DNA of 36,716 bases from Mycoplasma collis ATCC 35278 (GCF_000701825.1 NZ_JNJY01000008.1:1-36716); one strand, 5' to 3'; shown: positions 20,551 through 31,675, counted from the first letter of the stretch. Numbers and translations: made by a program. Notes: generated by a model from the letters alone, not told the origin.

Positions 20551-21759
20551 ATGGAAAATAAAAATTTTAATTTTGATAATTTAATTACTATTGAAAATTT
20601 AAACTTCAAATACAATAAAAATTCAATAAATTTAAAAATTGATAAATTAGAATTACCAGAAAAGAAAATTATAACTTTTTTAGGACCTTCAGGTTCAGGT
20701 AAAACAACATTGTTAAATTTAATAGCGGGTTTTATTAAAAATAAGAATGTTAAAGTTAAAAATAATTTATCAATTAATGAAATAGGCTATATAATGCAAA
20801 ATCATAGTTTATATGATAATGTTTCTGGTAAAGAAAATATTTATGTTAGTGCTAAAAATTCATATAATTGAAAATATTCAAAAAAAATAGATTTTTGAAA
20901 AAAATTTATTGAAGTTTTAAATTTAAAAAATAAAAAAATTATTTTAAACAAGATTAATAAAATCGAAAATTTCATTAAAGAAAAAAAATATTTGAAAATT
21001 AAAATTCAATTAAAATTAATTGAATTTTATTTTCTTTTTAATTTAAATTTTTGAAAAAATTTAAATAGATATAGATTAAGATATATCTTTAATAAAGAAT
21101 TAACAAGTATTGTTAAACAATTAGAAATTGAAAAAATTATTAATAAAAAACCACATCAATTATCAGGTGGTGAAAAACAAAGAATTGCATTTGCAAAATC
21201 AATTATTAAAAATAATAAATTTATTATTATGGATGAACCTTTTTCAGCGCTTGATGCTAAAATCAAAGAGCAAACTATTGATTGATTGAAAAAAATTCAA
21301 AAACTTTATAATTTATCTATTATCATTGTTACACACGATCAAACAGATGCTATGAAAATTAGTGATTTAATTTTAGTGTTAAAAGATGGCGAAATTCAGC
21401 AAATTGGCAATAGTTTTGAATTATATAAAAATCCACAAAATATTTTTGTTGCTAAATTTATCGGATTCCCAGAGATAAATTTAATTCATGAAGATGAAAA
21501 ATATTTTTATTATTTAAGAAATAGTGATTTAATTGTTCATAAATCAGATGAGCCAAAATGAAAAATTATTGATAAAAAATTAATTGGTGATTTATGACTT
21601 TATGACGTTAAATGACAAAATAGTGATAAAAGAACAAAAATAGCTATAAAAAGCAATAACTTCGAATTAAACGATCATATTAATTTAAAATATAAAAATA
21701 ATGATTTATTAATTTTTGATAAAGTAACAGAAAAAAGAGTTTATATAAATCATGAATAA
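20551..21759 (+). CDS. ABC transporter ATP-binding protein (UgpC/MG187 type)
   Basis: The ATPase of the importer, 402 residues. It has Walker A FLGPSGSGKTT (45-53), a Q-loop in YIMQNHS, signature LSGGEKQR (204-211), Walker B FIIMDEP (about 224-230), D-loop SALD, and H-loop VTHDQTDA. The C-terminal regulatory domain is short. The distance from Walker A to the signature is about 50-60 residues longer than usual. The extra piece is rich in Lys, Asn and aromatic residues. As I recall, the UgpC-like ATPase of M. genitalium (MG187) is also enlarged. No clear ribosome site precedes ATG 20551. The 3' end overlaps the first permease gene by eight bases. Confidence 0.85.
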
Positions 21760-22711
21760 AAAAAAGAAAAATTTTCTTTATGAAAGAAAATTTGAATTTA
21801 AAAATTTTAACATTCATAAATCACTTTTTTGATTTTCATTATTAATTTTATTATTGTTTTTATTTTTATTTAATTTCTTACCACTTATTTATACTATTGA
21901 TGATTCATTAAGAATATATAATCCAATATCAAGATTAGAATATAATTATGGATTAAAAAATTTTGAAGATGTTGTAAAAGATCCTATTTTTAATCAAGCA
22001 TTAACAAATTCAACAATTTTATTTTTTGTTGCAACACCAATTGCATTACTATTCTCTTTGTTTTTTGCAATTATATTAAATAGTATTAGTTCAAAGATTA
22101 CACGTAACTTTTGAACAACTGCGATTTATTCACAATTTTTTGTTTCAAGTTTCGCAATAGGAATTGTTTTTATTTATTTATTTGGTGAAAAAAATATTGC
22201 TTTCAGATTTATTTTTAATTCTGATTTTAGTTTTAGAGGTGAAAATAAAATAAGCATTTTATGACTTTATTTATTTTTCCAAATTTGAAGAGCTATTCCT
22301 TTTAATACTGTGTTATTTTCATTTTCAATTCAAAAAGCAATTAAAAAATACTATAAAAATATTAAAATCGATAACTTAAGTTTATATCACAAAATTAAAT
22401 ATGTTTATTTTAATGAAATTAAAAATTCTTTTTCTGTAATTTTAACTACAAATCTAATTTTTGCTTTCTTTATCTTTCCTTCAGCTTTTGTTGATTATAG
22501 ATTAGAAGAAATTCAAGGCCACACTTTATCTAGTTATATTTATAATAAATTTTCGCCCTTAAATGATACATTAGACATATCATTTGAAAAAGCTGCTTCT
22601 TCTAGCATTATAAGTATGTTATATATATTATTTTTATTACTGATAATGCAAATGCTTTTAAAATTTAAAAAAATTATAGGATTTTTTAAGTATGATAAAA
22701 AAAATATTTAA
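21752..22711 (+). CDS. ABC transporter permease (UgpA/MalF-like)
   Basis: First membrane subunit, 319 residues, with about six hydrophobic helices. A long N-terminal one lies at about 28-50, after a Lys-rich cytoplasmic start. A cytoplasmic loop, IDNLSLYHKIKYVYFNEIKN, corresponds to the EAA loop that contacts the ATPase. NSTILFFVATPIALLFSLFFAI is typical of the MalF-type core. The ATG lies inside the end of the ATPase gene and the stop lies inside the start of the second permease gene. All are read with TGA as Trp. Confidence 0.8.
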
Positions 22712-23513
22712 AAATTTAATAATTAGTTTACTACTTTTCTTTTTAGTTTTAATTTTGCTTTTTCCAATTTATTATTTATTAATTTTTTCTTTTTTAACTA
22801 AAGAGGAATTTTTAAATAATAAAATTCCACTTTTTAAATTTAATCCTAATCTTTCTAATTATTATGAAATTTTTGATGGTAATTTTAAAAATGCTTTTTT
22901 ATTAACAATTTTAACCGCACTAGTTATGATTATTTTTAGAAGTATTGTTTCAATAGCTGCTACAGTTGTTTTAATTAACCTAAACTTTAAATTAAAACAA
23001 ATTTTCTTATTTTTAATTCTATTAATAAGTGTCATCCCTGAATTTAGTTTATATTTAGGGCTAAAAAATACATTATTAAAATTAAACTTAATTAATAGTA
23101 ATTTTTTTCCTATAAGTTTAACTACAAACTCTATATTTAGTTATTTTTTATTAAAATATTTATTTAAAACAGCGGATAAAGTTAAAAGTGAAAAATATAA
23201 ATTAATGATTAATGATAATCTAAGTTGATATGATAAATTTAGATTAGTTTATTTTAATGAATTAAAAATGGCATATTTTTTAATCATTATTTTTAGTGTT
23301 ATAAATGTTTGAAACGATTTTTTATGACCGAATTTTTTATTAAGAGGTTTTAAAGAACAAAATATAACACTATGATTTAAAAATTTAGGGCAAACCAGCT
23401 TAGGTAATACATTTATTAATATACAAGCTGCCGGCGCTTTCTTTTCTCTTAGTATCCCATATGCTTTTTATTTAATTTTTTCTAATTTTATAAATAAACA
23501 GCTAAGTAAATAA
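22692..23513 (+). CDS. ABC transporter permease (UgpE/MalG-like)
   Basis: Second membrane subunit, 273 residues. Hydrophobic helices start at about residue 9. The EAA-type loop is MINDNLSWYDKFRLVYFNELK, followed by INVWNDFLWP, a hallmark of MalG/UgpE-type carbohydrate importers. It overlaps the preceding permease gene by 20 bases. A large lipoprotein gene follows 21 bases later with no promoter between, so that gene probably belongs to the same transcript. Confidence 0.82.
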
Positions 23514-23534
23514 AATAAATTAAAAGGTGATTTT

Positions 23535-26500
23535 ATGAAAAAAAATAAAAAATTAAAAAAAATTCTTTTATTAGCTCCTATTGCATCATTTGCTAGTATC
23601 GCGACATTTATATCATGTTCTAAATCAAAAACTAATGATGGCGATACTAAACCTCCAATTGATGAAATAACCCCTCCTAATGTTGGTGTTACCCCCCCTG
23701 CTAACAGTTCTACCCCTCCTAGTGAAAATGTATTAGATCCAAAATTAACAAAAGTATTAACTTTAGAAGATAAAAAAAATTATCATAATATTTTTTTTAA
23801 TAATGAATTATTAAATTTTTTTAGTAAATTAAATTCTAAAGAATTTAATGAGCTTGAAAACTTATTCAATATTAGTATAGAAGAAAATTTTAAATCTTTA
23901 GATAAAGAAAAATTAATAAATGATAAATTAAGAAAAATTTTAAGTATATTTAATATAAATTTTGATGATTTATTAAAAATTAATTTTTTTGAAAAAAATA
24001 TTGATTCTTTTAGAGATAATGAAAGATATTATTCATTAAACGAGATAACAGCTTTACCTAATTTTGACGATAAAATTAAAAAAATTATGAATGGTGCAAC
24101 AATACCATCGTTTTATACATCTCGAACATGAAGTGAATTATTAAAAAATCATATTAACGCTAATTATGAATTTATTAAATATTTTGAAGAATTTTTTAAT
24201 CATTTCAAAAACATATGAAAAAAATATGTTTCTCAAAATTATGAAAATAGTTTTGCATTAAATAATTGATGAATAAACTATTCTTGGGATGAAAAAGACA
24301 TAGATTGATTAGAAACAAAAAATAAAGAATTTTTTTCTGAAAACAACAAAATTACTTTTTTACCCAAATTTTATTTATCTGATTTAATTTTTAATCTAAA
24401 AATAAATAATAGTAGCATTAGTGAAAATGAATTGCAAAAATTAAGTTACTATGAAATTTCAAATAAAATCATAGTTCCAATAGAAAGGATTAGAAGTTCT
24501 TTTATTGAATTTGATTTCAATTCATCCGATTTTAACGAAGATTCATTTTTTAATGCACTGGATGAAATTAAAATTTTAAATCCCATAGATGATACAAATG
24601 AAAGCTTCATCACTTTTAAGGAATTATCTAAAAAAATAGATTTAAATAAATTAGATAAATATAATGAATTTTATCCTTTTTGAAAAAATAATAATTTATT
24701 CAAATCATGAAAAGATTTTATTCAGAATTATAAAAAAATTGAAATGAAAGCAAAAGAAATTTTTAATAAATACATTGTTAGATCGCTTGTTTCTGATGAA
24801 TTAGAAAATAATGTAGAATATCTCAATATAAAAAATTTAAAAATTAAATCTCACTGAAAGATAGAAGATTTTTACTTTTTTGCAGATTATATAGATATAA
24901 TTACAAATAAAAATAATCCTAATTATTTCTTTTTTAATGAATATTATTTAGATGTAATAAATAAAAAAAATTATGTTGATAATTTTAATTATTCTTCCGA
25001 AATAAATAGTTTCTTTAATAACAAAAATGAAATTTTTACTAAAGTTCAAAATAATGCAATTTTATACAGAAATTTAAATAATATAATTTCTAATATTTTA
25101 ACTGAAAATGAAAAAATTACTTTATTATACAATCATAATATTTTTAAAATACTTGACTTTTTTATCGGGGAAAATTACACTATTCAAGAAAATATAAATT
25201 CTAAATTTTTAATTGAAAATACAACTTTAAATACACCACCATTATCTTTAAATGAATTGTTTTTAGAAAAAAATAAAAACATTTTAGAACAAATTAAAAA
25301 TATAAATATTAATATTTCGTTTTCATCAAAATTAAACTATTTAAATTTTGATGAAATTCTAAAAATATACAACGATGAAGAAAATGAAATTTTAGAAATT
25401 TTAAATAAATACGTTGTAAATGATGATTTTAATAGTAATCCAATTAGTATTGGGATTGTGGATTTTAAAGCTTTTAGAATAAAAAAAATATGAGATAAAA
25501 GTGATTTTATTAAAATAGAAAAGTTTTTTGAAAAATGATTTTTCGATAATTTTCAATATAATGATTTCAAAAGAACCCCAGTTCATAGTTTGGATAAATT
25601 AATTTCTTTAGTTAATAAAAATATTAAAGAATATAAATCACAAAAAGCAAAAGAACAAAATATATTATTAGAACATACAAAAAATGATTTTAGTGAATTG
25701 AAAATTTTATCAAATATAAATTCAGTAAATGTAAAAGATAAACAATCATTAAAAAAAGAAATTGAAAATTTTTTCAAAATTGAAATTTTAAATATAGATA
25801 ATAATAAAAAACTAGTTGAGAAAATTTCATTAGATAAATTAATTTCAAACCAAAGTATTTTAAATGAAACTACAAACCTGCTTAATAATTCGTTATCACC
25901 AAACTATCATAAAACAAATAACTGAAAAGATTTTTTAATTAAAGAAAATGAAATGATTAAAAAAGTTATTTTAATTTTAGAAAAAAATATCAAAATAAAT
26001 AACTCAGATCCAAGTGATCAAATGAATAAATACATTGAATTTTACGATAATTTTTGAATTAATTCTAAATGAGATGTAAATGAATATGAATTCTTAATAA
26101 ATTTAAATAAATCCGTTTTTGACTATGAAAATTTCAATGATTATGAAAAAAATGATATTTATTTGCTAAATTCATATCAAGAAAAATTATCTTTTTTAAT
26201 TAGACATAAAAATGTTAAGAGAAATTGAATTTTAGAATTAAATTCCGAAATTGAAAAAAAATTATCTCAAAATAATGATATATCTTTTGTTTACGATGAA
26301 CAAGCAATTAAAAAATTAAATATTTTTTCTATCTTTAATTCATCAATATATAACAAAGATATGTTTTCACACGCTGAAATAATTGAAAAAATTACAAATA
26401 TATTAACATTTACAAATCCAATAAAATTAGAAAAAAGTGAAAAAATTTCATTAAAAAATATTTTAAATGATGAACAAATAAAAAATATTTTTATTCAAAA

Positions 26501-27422
26501 TATATCCGATGATATTCTTGATCGTGAAAAAATAGATTTAAATTGGGAAACTTTTTTTAATGAATATGCAACATTTTTCAATAACCTAGAAAGAATTATA
26601 AAAACTTATATTGTTGATAAGAATGATAAAACATTATCAGATGATAAATATGTTTTAACAAAAAATAATTTTAAAATTAAAAAAATGTGAAAAATAAATG
26701 ATTTTAATATTATGAATATATATATCGAAAGACTAATAGATAATTTAAATTATCAACTAAATAAATATATCGAAAAACAAATTTCTAATTCTCCAAGTTT
26801 AGTTAGAGAATTTAGTGAAAATGATGTTTTAAACGCTCTTAATCCAATACTTGAAAATTTAAATTCTTATGTTGAAAATAAGACCGAAACATTTGATGAT
26901 GAAGATATATTTGAAAAATTTTTAAGTCATTTTAAAGTTTTTGACTCAACAATTGATTTAGAAAAAAATAAAATAAAGTTAAATGAAATTTTAAATAATC
27001 CAGATAAAAAAGCAGCTTTATTAACTTTACTTGATAGAAATAAAGATTATAATTACATATTTGAACTTTTAGAATTCGAAGAACCAAGCGAAAAATGAAC
27101 TTGAGAAACCATTTTAACACATTATTTAAAGGAATATGAAGCTATTAAAAGTATTTTAAAGAAATATATTAAATTAGCTAATAATATTCAAAATGAAAAT
27201 GATGAATTCTTCCAATTTGCTCAAAAAATATGAGTGAAAAAATCATGAATAGTTTCTGATTATCTTAAACTTAAAGATTCTTATTATTGAGTTTTACCAT
27301 TAAATGAATATAATAGAATTATAAATTTTGATTATGAAAATGAAAATGAAACAACTCATGTTCCTCTTATTAAATTAAACAAAATATTATATAGAAAAAT
27401 TAAAGAAAAAAGAAACCAATAA
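23535..27422 (+). CDS. Large surface lipoprotein of unknown function
   Basis: A single 1295-codon frame, read through many TGA Trp codons, encodes a surface lipoprotein. The signal peptide ends at lipobox Cys28 (TFISC). A Pro-rich spacer of repeated TPP units follows (about residues 38-60), probably lifting the protein off the membrane. The remainder is acidic, very rich in Asn, Lys, Ile and Asp, and predicted mostly helical. It has recurring blocks in which a Trp-containing LLKNHINANYEFIKYFEEF-like helix alternates with LNDEQIK/KNDF segments. I recognise no domain. AAAGGTG precedes ATG 23535. The position 21 bases after the permease suggests co-transcription with the importer. The stop codon lies inside a strong terminator stem. 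Confidence 0.75.
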
Positions 27423-27442
27423 AGCCTATTGGTTTCTTTTTT
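27406..27442. terminator. Bidirectional terminator between the large lipoprotein and rplL
   Basis: AAAAAAGAAACCAATA (27406-27421) and TATTGGTTTCTTTTTT (27427-27442) form a perfect 16-bp stem with a five-base loop and T runs on both strands. It serves the convergent lipoprotein (plus) and rplJ-rplL (minus) transcripts. The lipoprotein stop codon is part of the stem. Confidence 0.9.
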
Positions 27443-27457
27443 AATATATAAAATCAA

Positions 27458-27826
27458 TTAATCTAAAGTAACTTCAGCACCTAAAGCTTCTAACTTAGCT
27501 TTAATTTCTTCAGCTTCAGAAACTTTAACGTTTTCTTTAATAATAACTGGAACGCTATCAACTAATTTTTTAGCTTCCATTAATCCTAATCCTAATAATT
27601 CTTTAACAGTTTTGATAACTTGAACTTTTTGTCCACCATCAGATTTTAAAGTAATATTAACTTCGCTTTTAGCTTCAGCAGCAGCTTCTGTAGGAGCAGC
27701 TGTAACTGCAACAGCAGAAGGATCGATTCCGAATTCTTCTTTCATTGCTTCTACTAATTCCATTACTTCTTTAATTGACATTTCTTTTAATGATTCAATA
27801 AATGCTTCTTTTGTTAATTTTGCCAT
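27458..27826 (-). CDS. rplL: 50S ribosomal protein L7/L12
   Basis: The 122-residue stalk protein that recruits translation factors to the ribosome. The N-terminal dimerisation part [34 protein letters not shown] is followed by an Ala-rich hinge. The C-terminal domain has [24 protein letters not shown], with the factor-binding helix, and ends [16 protein letters not shown] precedes the ATG. It lies 26 bases downstream of rplJ and is co-transcribed with it. GC content is above local average, as usual for highly expressed genes. Confidence 0.97.
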   Translation of the reverse strand: MAKLTKEAFIESLKEMSIKEVMELVEAMKEEFGIDPSAVAVTAAPTEAAAEAKSEVNITLKSDGGQKVQVIKTVKELLGLGLMEAKKLVDSVPVIIKENVKVSEAEEIKAKLEALGAEVTLD

Positions 27827-27852
27827 TTTATATTTCTCCTATCTTTTTTTTA

Positions 27853-28350
27853 TTATTTATTTAATTTATTTTCATCAACTAACATTTTTAGACCGACTGA
27901 TAATTGTCTCAATCCGCCCAATAATGAACTCGCAAGCATTGTAAGTGCTTCTTCATAATTTGGTAAGCTTGCAACTTTTTGCGCTTCCATAGCATCAATA
28001 ACAGTATTTTCGTAAATTCCACCCTTTAAAATAACATTAGGATGTTTTTTAGCGAATTTAGAAATTATTTTAGCTGGTGCAATTGCATCTTTATTTCCAA
28101 AAGCAAAAATATTCGGACCTTTTAATGTTTCTTCTAATTTATCATATCCTAATGAATTAGCTGCAATTTTAAAAAGTCTATTTTTATAAACTTTAATGTT
28201 TATATCGTTAGATTTTAATTCTTCTCTTAAATCTTCTAATTCACTAACTTTAAGTCCACGATATTCAGCAATAATTAAAGATGAAGAATTACTTAAATTA
28301 TCTTTAATTTCAGAAACGATGTTTTCTTTTTCTTCTCTAAAGGAATTCAT
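27853..28350 (-). CDS. rplJ: 50S ribosomal protein L10
   Basis: Base of the ribosomal stalk; it binds 23S rRNA and carries the L7/L12 dimers. The 165 residues include [48 protein letters not shown] and [14 protein letters not shown]. The C-terminal helix that holds L12 ends the protein. A very strong AAAAAAGGAGG precedes the ATG. The order rplJ-rplL is the universal one. Confidence 0.96.
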   Translation of the reverse strand: MNSFREEKENIVSEIKDNLSNSSSLIIAEYRGLKVSELEDLREELKSNDINIKVYKNRLFKIAANSLGYDKLEETLKGPNIFAFGNKDAIAPAKIISKFAKKHPNVILKGGIYENTVIDAMEAQKVASLPNYEEALTMLASSLLGGLRQLSVGLKMLVDENKLNK

Positions 28351-28578
28351 TTAACCTCCTTTTTTATTTTTCATTAATTTGCAATAATGTATTTAAAGAT
28401 CATATATTCAAATAACAAATTAAGTATTTTTATATACAGTTATTATCTCCATATATTGCATTAAATATTTTACCAAAAAAGTTAATTTTTAAAAGTTGAA
28501 AACATTTTTTTTAATATTTTATTTTGCTATTAAATTTAATGATTTGTTTATTTTTTCACTATACTAAAAAAAATAATG
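28351..28578 (-). other. Upstream region of rplJ
   Basis: A non-coding gap that should contain the rplJ promoter (TGTATATAA on the minus strand near 28425) and possibly an autoregulatory L10 leader, which many bacteria have. I cannot fold a convincing L10-binding structure by eye. Confidence 0.4.
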
Positions 28579-28606
28579 AAAAAATGCCAAAAAATGGCAT
28601 TTTTTT
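28579..28606. terminator. Terminator between the murQ remnant and rplJ
   Basis: AAAAAATGCCA (28579-28589) and TGGCATTTTTT (28595-28605) form an 11-bp perfect stem with a five-base loop. It ends the minus-strand muropeptide cluster transcript. Confidence 0.8.
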
Positions 28607-28635
28607 GATTATAAAATTCTAAAGTAAATTTATAG

Positions 28636-29078
28636 TAATTAAACTAAAGCTATTTTACCTAAAACTACAGCTTTTTTAGCTCCTGTTGCATTAGGGATAT
28701 TTCCTGGCAGTTTATTTAATGTTAAATATCTTCGACATTTTCTAAACAAGTATATAAAGCTTTTTTTCCACCAGCTATTAATGCTATAAATTTATTTTTT
28801 ACTCCATAAGTAGGGTAAATTTCTGCAGCTTCTAAAATTCCTATTCTTCCCGAAGTGCCAGCACCAACATAAATTACTCTACCATTTTTATTTTTTAAAC
28901 ACTTATAGGCAATTTCAATCATTTGAGTAATTTTTTCAGTTTCTTTTTCTACTGCTTTAGCTACTAATTGATCTTCAAAATTAATCTTTTTAACAATGTC
29001 TAATGAAAATAATTTTGATAAATTTATAGTTCTTTCATTTTTATGTTCTGTTTATAAAAAATTTATTTCTTTATTCAT
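28636..29078 (-). pseudogene. murQ: N-acetylmuramic acid 6-phosphate etherase, truncated and interrupted
   Basis: Intact MurQ splits MurNAc 6-phosphate into GlcNAc 6-phosphate and lactate during recycling or use of wall sugars. From ATG 29078 the frame meets a TAA after seven codons. It then continues TEHKNERTINLSKLFSLDI, and further on has the SIS-domain signature RVIYVGAGTSGRIGILEAAE with YPTYGV and LIAGG. It ends at about residue 115, where the family normally has about 300. The last 30 codons, in another frame (LPGNIPNATGAKKAVVLGKIALV), do not look like MurQ. They faintly recall a GAPDH segment, with low confidence. The gene starts 32 bases after the amidase-like pseudogene, so the two formed an operon. 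Confidence 0.8.
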
Positions 29079-29110
29079 AAAATTAACTATTAATTTTTCA
29101 CAGAATTTAA

Positions 29111-30618
29111 CTAAATTTTAGGATCTAATGTTCTATAAATTAAAAGTCCAGGAATTGTTCTTTGCTTTCCAATTTCAGAGCTATTATATTTAGATGAAAA
29201 ATTTTGATTAGCAATATATTCTACAAGGGGAACATCAACAACTAATAATTTATCTTTTTTAGAAGATGCATTACGATAATAAGCAACATCATCTTTAAAA
29301 ATTAAATAGCCACAATGAGTTAAATCTAATCAATCATTTAATGAATAACCAGCTGCAAGCATAATTAAATCACCTGACTGAAAATTATTTTTTTAAAAAT
29401 TAATTATTAATGAAATCCAAGTCAATATATTTAATTTCACGCCCAATAATTGGTACACCTTTTAGCACCTCTTCACGTACTTCTTCTATAGCTAAAGTGT
29501 TATTTGAAATTTTACCATTACGTTTAAAACGCTTTGAACCAATAGTAACTATTTTATCATTAAAAGTATTTGACTTTGAAACTAAATCTTCAGCAATTTT
29601 AATTGTTTCTTTTTTATTTTCGCTATCTTTATCAAAAAAACCTCAATCAGTAAAAAAATGTTTTCTTGTTGAATAATCAATTTTTGAATGAGCATAACAA
29701 GTTTTAACAAGAGATTCCAAAAATCCTTTTTCACTATTTGTCTCATCAATTAAAAAGGCATTTACGTAGTCGAAATATGTAAAACAATCAAATTCATTTA
29801 ATAGAACAACTAATTTTTCTTGTTTATCAGCATTTCCGAACATTCGATTTGCAAAATAAGGAATTCCACCAAAAACATTTTTAGTATCTTTATTAATTTC
29901 TTTTGCTTTTTTGTTGAAATATTCTAAAAAATAACCGCTTAAAAAAACAATTTTCTCATTAGTTGACATTTTTTTATATTCTTCTTTTTGTTTTTCTGTA
30001 TTTAATTCTTCAATTATTTTTAAGCTTAACTCATTTGTAATAATTGGTAAATTAAATTCATATTTTTTATCACCTTTATTTGAATTATGTAAATAAGCAA
30101 AATATTTTTGTTCTTTTTTATAATTAGCAAATATTTTTTCAAATATTTCTAGTGATAGATCAAGCTCATTTTTAGCTTGCTTTATTTTTTCTTTTTGCAT
30201 TTCTTTTGAAATTTGCTTAGTTTTATTTTCAGCAAGTCTTTCTTCATATTTTTTTAATAAATCTTCTTCATTTAAAAACGATTTATTTTTTGATTTTAAT
30301 AATTCAATTTCTTTTTTAAGTGAACTTATTTTTTCTTCGTCAAACGTAATTTTTTTATCAAGTTCTTCGAATGACTTAACAATTTCATCATAAGTTTTTT
30401 CAAATGATTTTTTTTAGTTTTTCATAATCTTTATTTATTTTGGTTTAAGACTCTGAATGAGCATCTAAAGCATCATGAAAAACAGAATTTAATTGACTAA
30501 TGTCAATTTCTTTATACAAATTTTCAATTTTTTCATTTTGTGCACACGAAACAGCGCTTGTTAAAGTTACGATAGGTACTGTTAAAAAAAGAAATTTAAA
30601 TTTATTTTTTTTAAGCAT
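29111..30618 (-). pseudogene. DUF1460 (amidase/NlpC-P60-like) lipoprotein, interrupted
   Basis: Originally a secreted lipoprotein of about 500 residues. The signal peptide ends in lipobox TSAVSC near residue 25, a Lys/Glu-rich coiled coil follows, and then a DUF1460 domain. The domain includes the catalytic-type LNEFDCFTYFDYVNAF, VTIGSKRFKRNGKI, QSGDLIMLAAGYS and THCGYLIFKD. DUF1460 proteins are annotated as N-acetylmuramoyl-L-alanine amidase-like. Three lesions are visible: TAA at 30445-30447, a frameshift at the T8 run near 30410, and a frameshift plus stop near 29395. Neighbours are a MurR-type regulator upstream and murQ downstream, consistent with release and use of peptidoglycan fragments. 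A wall-less bacterium could only get these from other organisms. Confidence 0.72.
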
Positions 30619-30645
30619 ATTCTCCTTTCTGGTTGTTTTACATAA

Positions 30646-30759
30646 AAATTATGCATTAATAAAGAGAATAAAAATTTGATAATTTATAAAATTTTTATAT
30701 TTTGAATATTTTAAAAATGTGGTATAATATATAAAAAATTTTTAAAATGCATAATTCAT
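30646..30759. promoter_or_regulatory. Inverted ATTATGCAT sites, possible MurR-type operator
   Basis: AATTATGCATT (30648-30658) recurs in reverse orientation as AATGCATAATT (30746-30756), upstream of the amidase-like lipoprotein and downstream of the regulator gene. RpiR/MurR regulators bind paired inverted sites at such places. No binding can be shown from sequence. Confidence 0.3.
30722..30728 (+). promoter_or_regulatory. Orphan plus-strand -10 box
   Basis: GTATAAT preceded by ATGTG, with no plus-strand gene downstream. Transcription from here would enter the A14/T19 hairpin within about 70 bases. That would yield a very short RNA, if any. Confidence 0.25.
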
Positions 30760-30760
30760 T

Positions 30761-30804
30761 TAGCAAAAAAAAAAAAAACTATTTTTTTTTTTTTTTTTTT
30801 GCTA
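30761..30804. terminator. Hairpin of long A and T runs after the murR-like gene
   Basis: TAGC, 14 A's, CTA, 19 T's and GCTA form a near-perfect stem made almost only of A-T pairs. GCTA overlaps the stop codon of the regulator frame (30802-30804). It is a terminator-like structure for both strands, and the 19-base run is the longest homopolymer in the window. Confidence 0.6.
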
Positions 30805-31562
30805 ATTTTGATATGAACTTCTTTCTAAAAAATCATAGTTAGTTGGATCTGTTCTTGATTCTTTAAGAATTTTATTAAAAAATAAAAGAGTTTTTTCCTT
30901 AATTTCGCTTGAAAAAATTCTAAGCCCATCTTGGCGTTCATTTGAAGATATTTTGAAAAAATAATTTATTTTAGATTTTAAATGTTGGGGCATTCACGAA
31001 CTTACTAAAACAATTTTTGTTTTTGTAGTTTCCATAATATCGACAATTCATTTATGTTGAAGTGAAACAGAATTAACAATTATCAAATCATTTTCAGTTA
31101 ATATTTTACTTATCCCGATTTGTTCATATTTATTTAAAACATGAATGCAATTTTTATTCATTCTTAAAAGTTGAATTTGAAAGTCCATATTAATGCCGGT
31201 TGGCCTGAAACTCCAATTAAATGAATCTTATTTGATTTGTTAATTAAATCAGCTATTTTTTTAAAAATCAAATTCTTTTTAGTTTTTTGCTCTTTATTTT
31301 TTAAATGAATTGATTGGTTGTAAATATAAATAATTTCGGCAGCATTATTAAATTTAATTTTTTTAGCAAAAATACTAAATGCACTGAGAGAAATACCAAT
31401 TTCATAACAAAAATCTTTAGCTTTATTGATAAAAATGTTATTTTTACTTCTATTTAATAACTCTTTTGCAATGTAAGAATTTATATCATTTACTGAGTTT
31501 TTTATTTCAATTAATTTAGAAATAAATTCTACATCTTTATCATTTTTCTTACTTGAGTTCAT
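30802..31562 (-). pseudogene. MurR/RpiR-family regulator with one frameshift
   Basis: About 250 residues when repaired. The N-terminal RpiR helix-turn-helix is recognisable (SYIAKELLNRSKN, then AKDFCYEIGISLSAFSIFAKKIKF). The C-terminal SIS sugar-phosphate-binding domain follows (KIHLIGVSGQPA, then MDFQIQLLRMNKN, LIIVNSVS). Near 31185-31200 the frame slips. Unrepaired, it ends IWTFKFNF with a TGG Trp codon, which is rare here; repaired, it continues with good SIS sequence. Such regulators repress sugar-phosphate catabolic genes in the absence of their ligand. The neighbours murQ and the amidase-like gene point to MurNAc 6-phosphate. Confidence 0.72.
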
Positions 31563-31628
31563 AAAAACATTATATCAAAATTATATTTTTAATTTTGATG
31601 CTAATTTTTCCAAATAAAAATTGAAACT

Positions 31629-31675
31629 AAAAAAACATTATTTTTGTTTTTATTTCACAAAAATAATGTTTTTTT
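31629..31675. terminator. Terminator after obg
   Basis: AAAAAAACATTATTTTTGT (31629-31647) and ACAAAAATAATGTTTTTTT (31657-31675) form a perfect 19-bp stem with a nine-base loop. It overlaps the obg stop codon and isolates obg from the murR-like gene. Confidence 0.88.

Noticed and set aside
31164..31562. The murR-like frame as a complete short protein
   Set aside because: The last residues before its stop are out of register with the SIS domain, which continues in another frame right after; a frameshift explains both.
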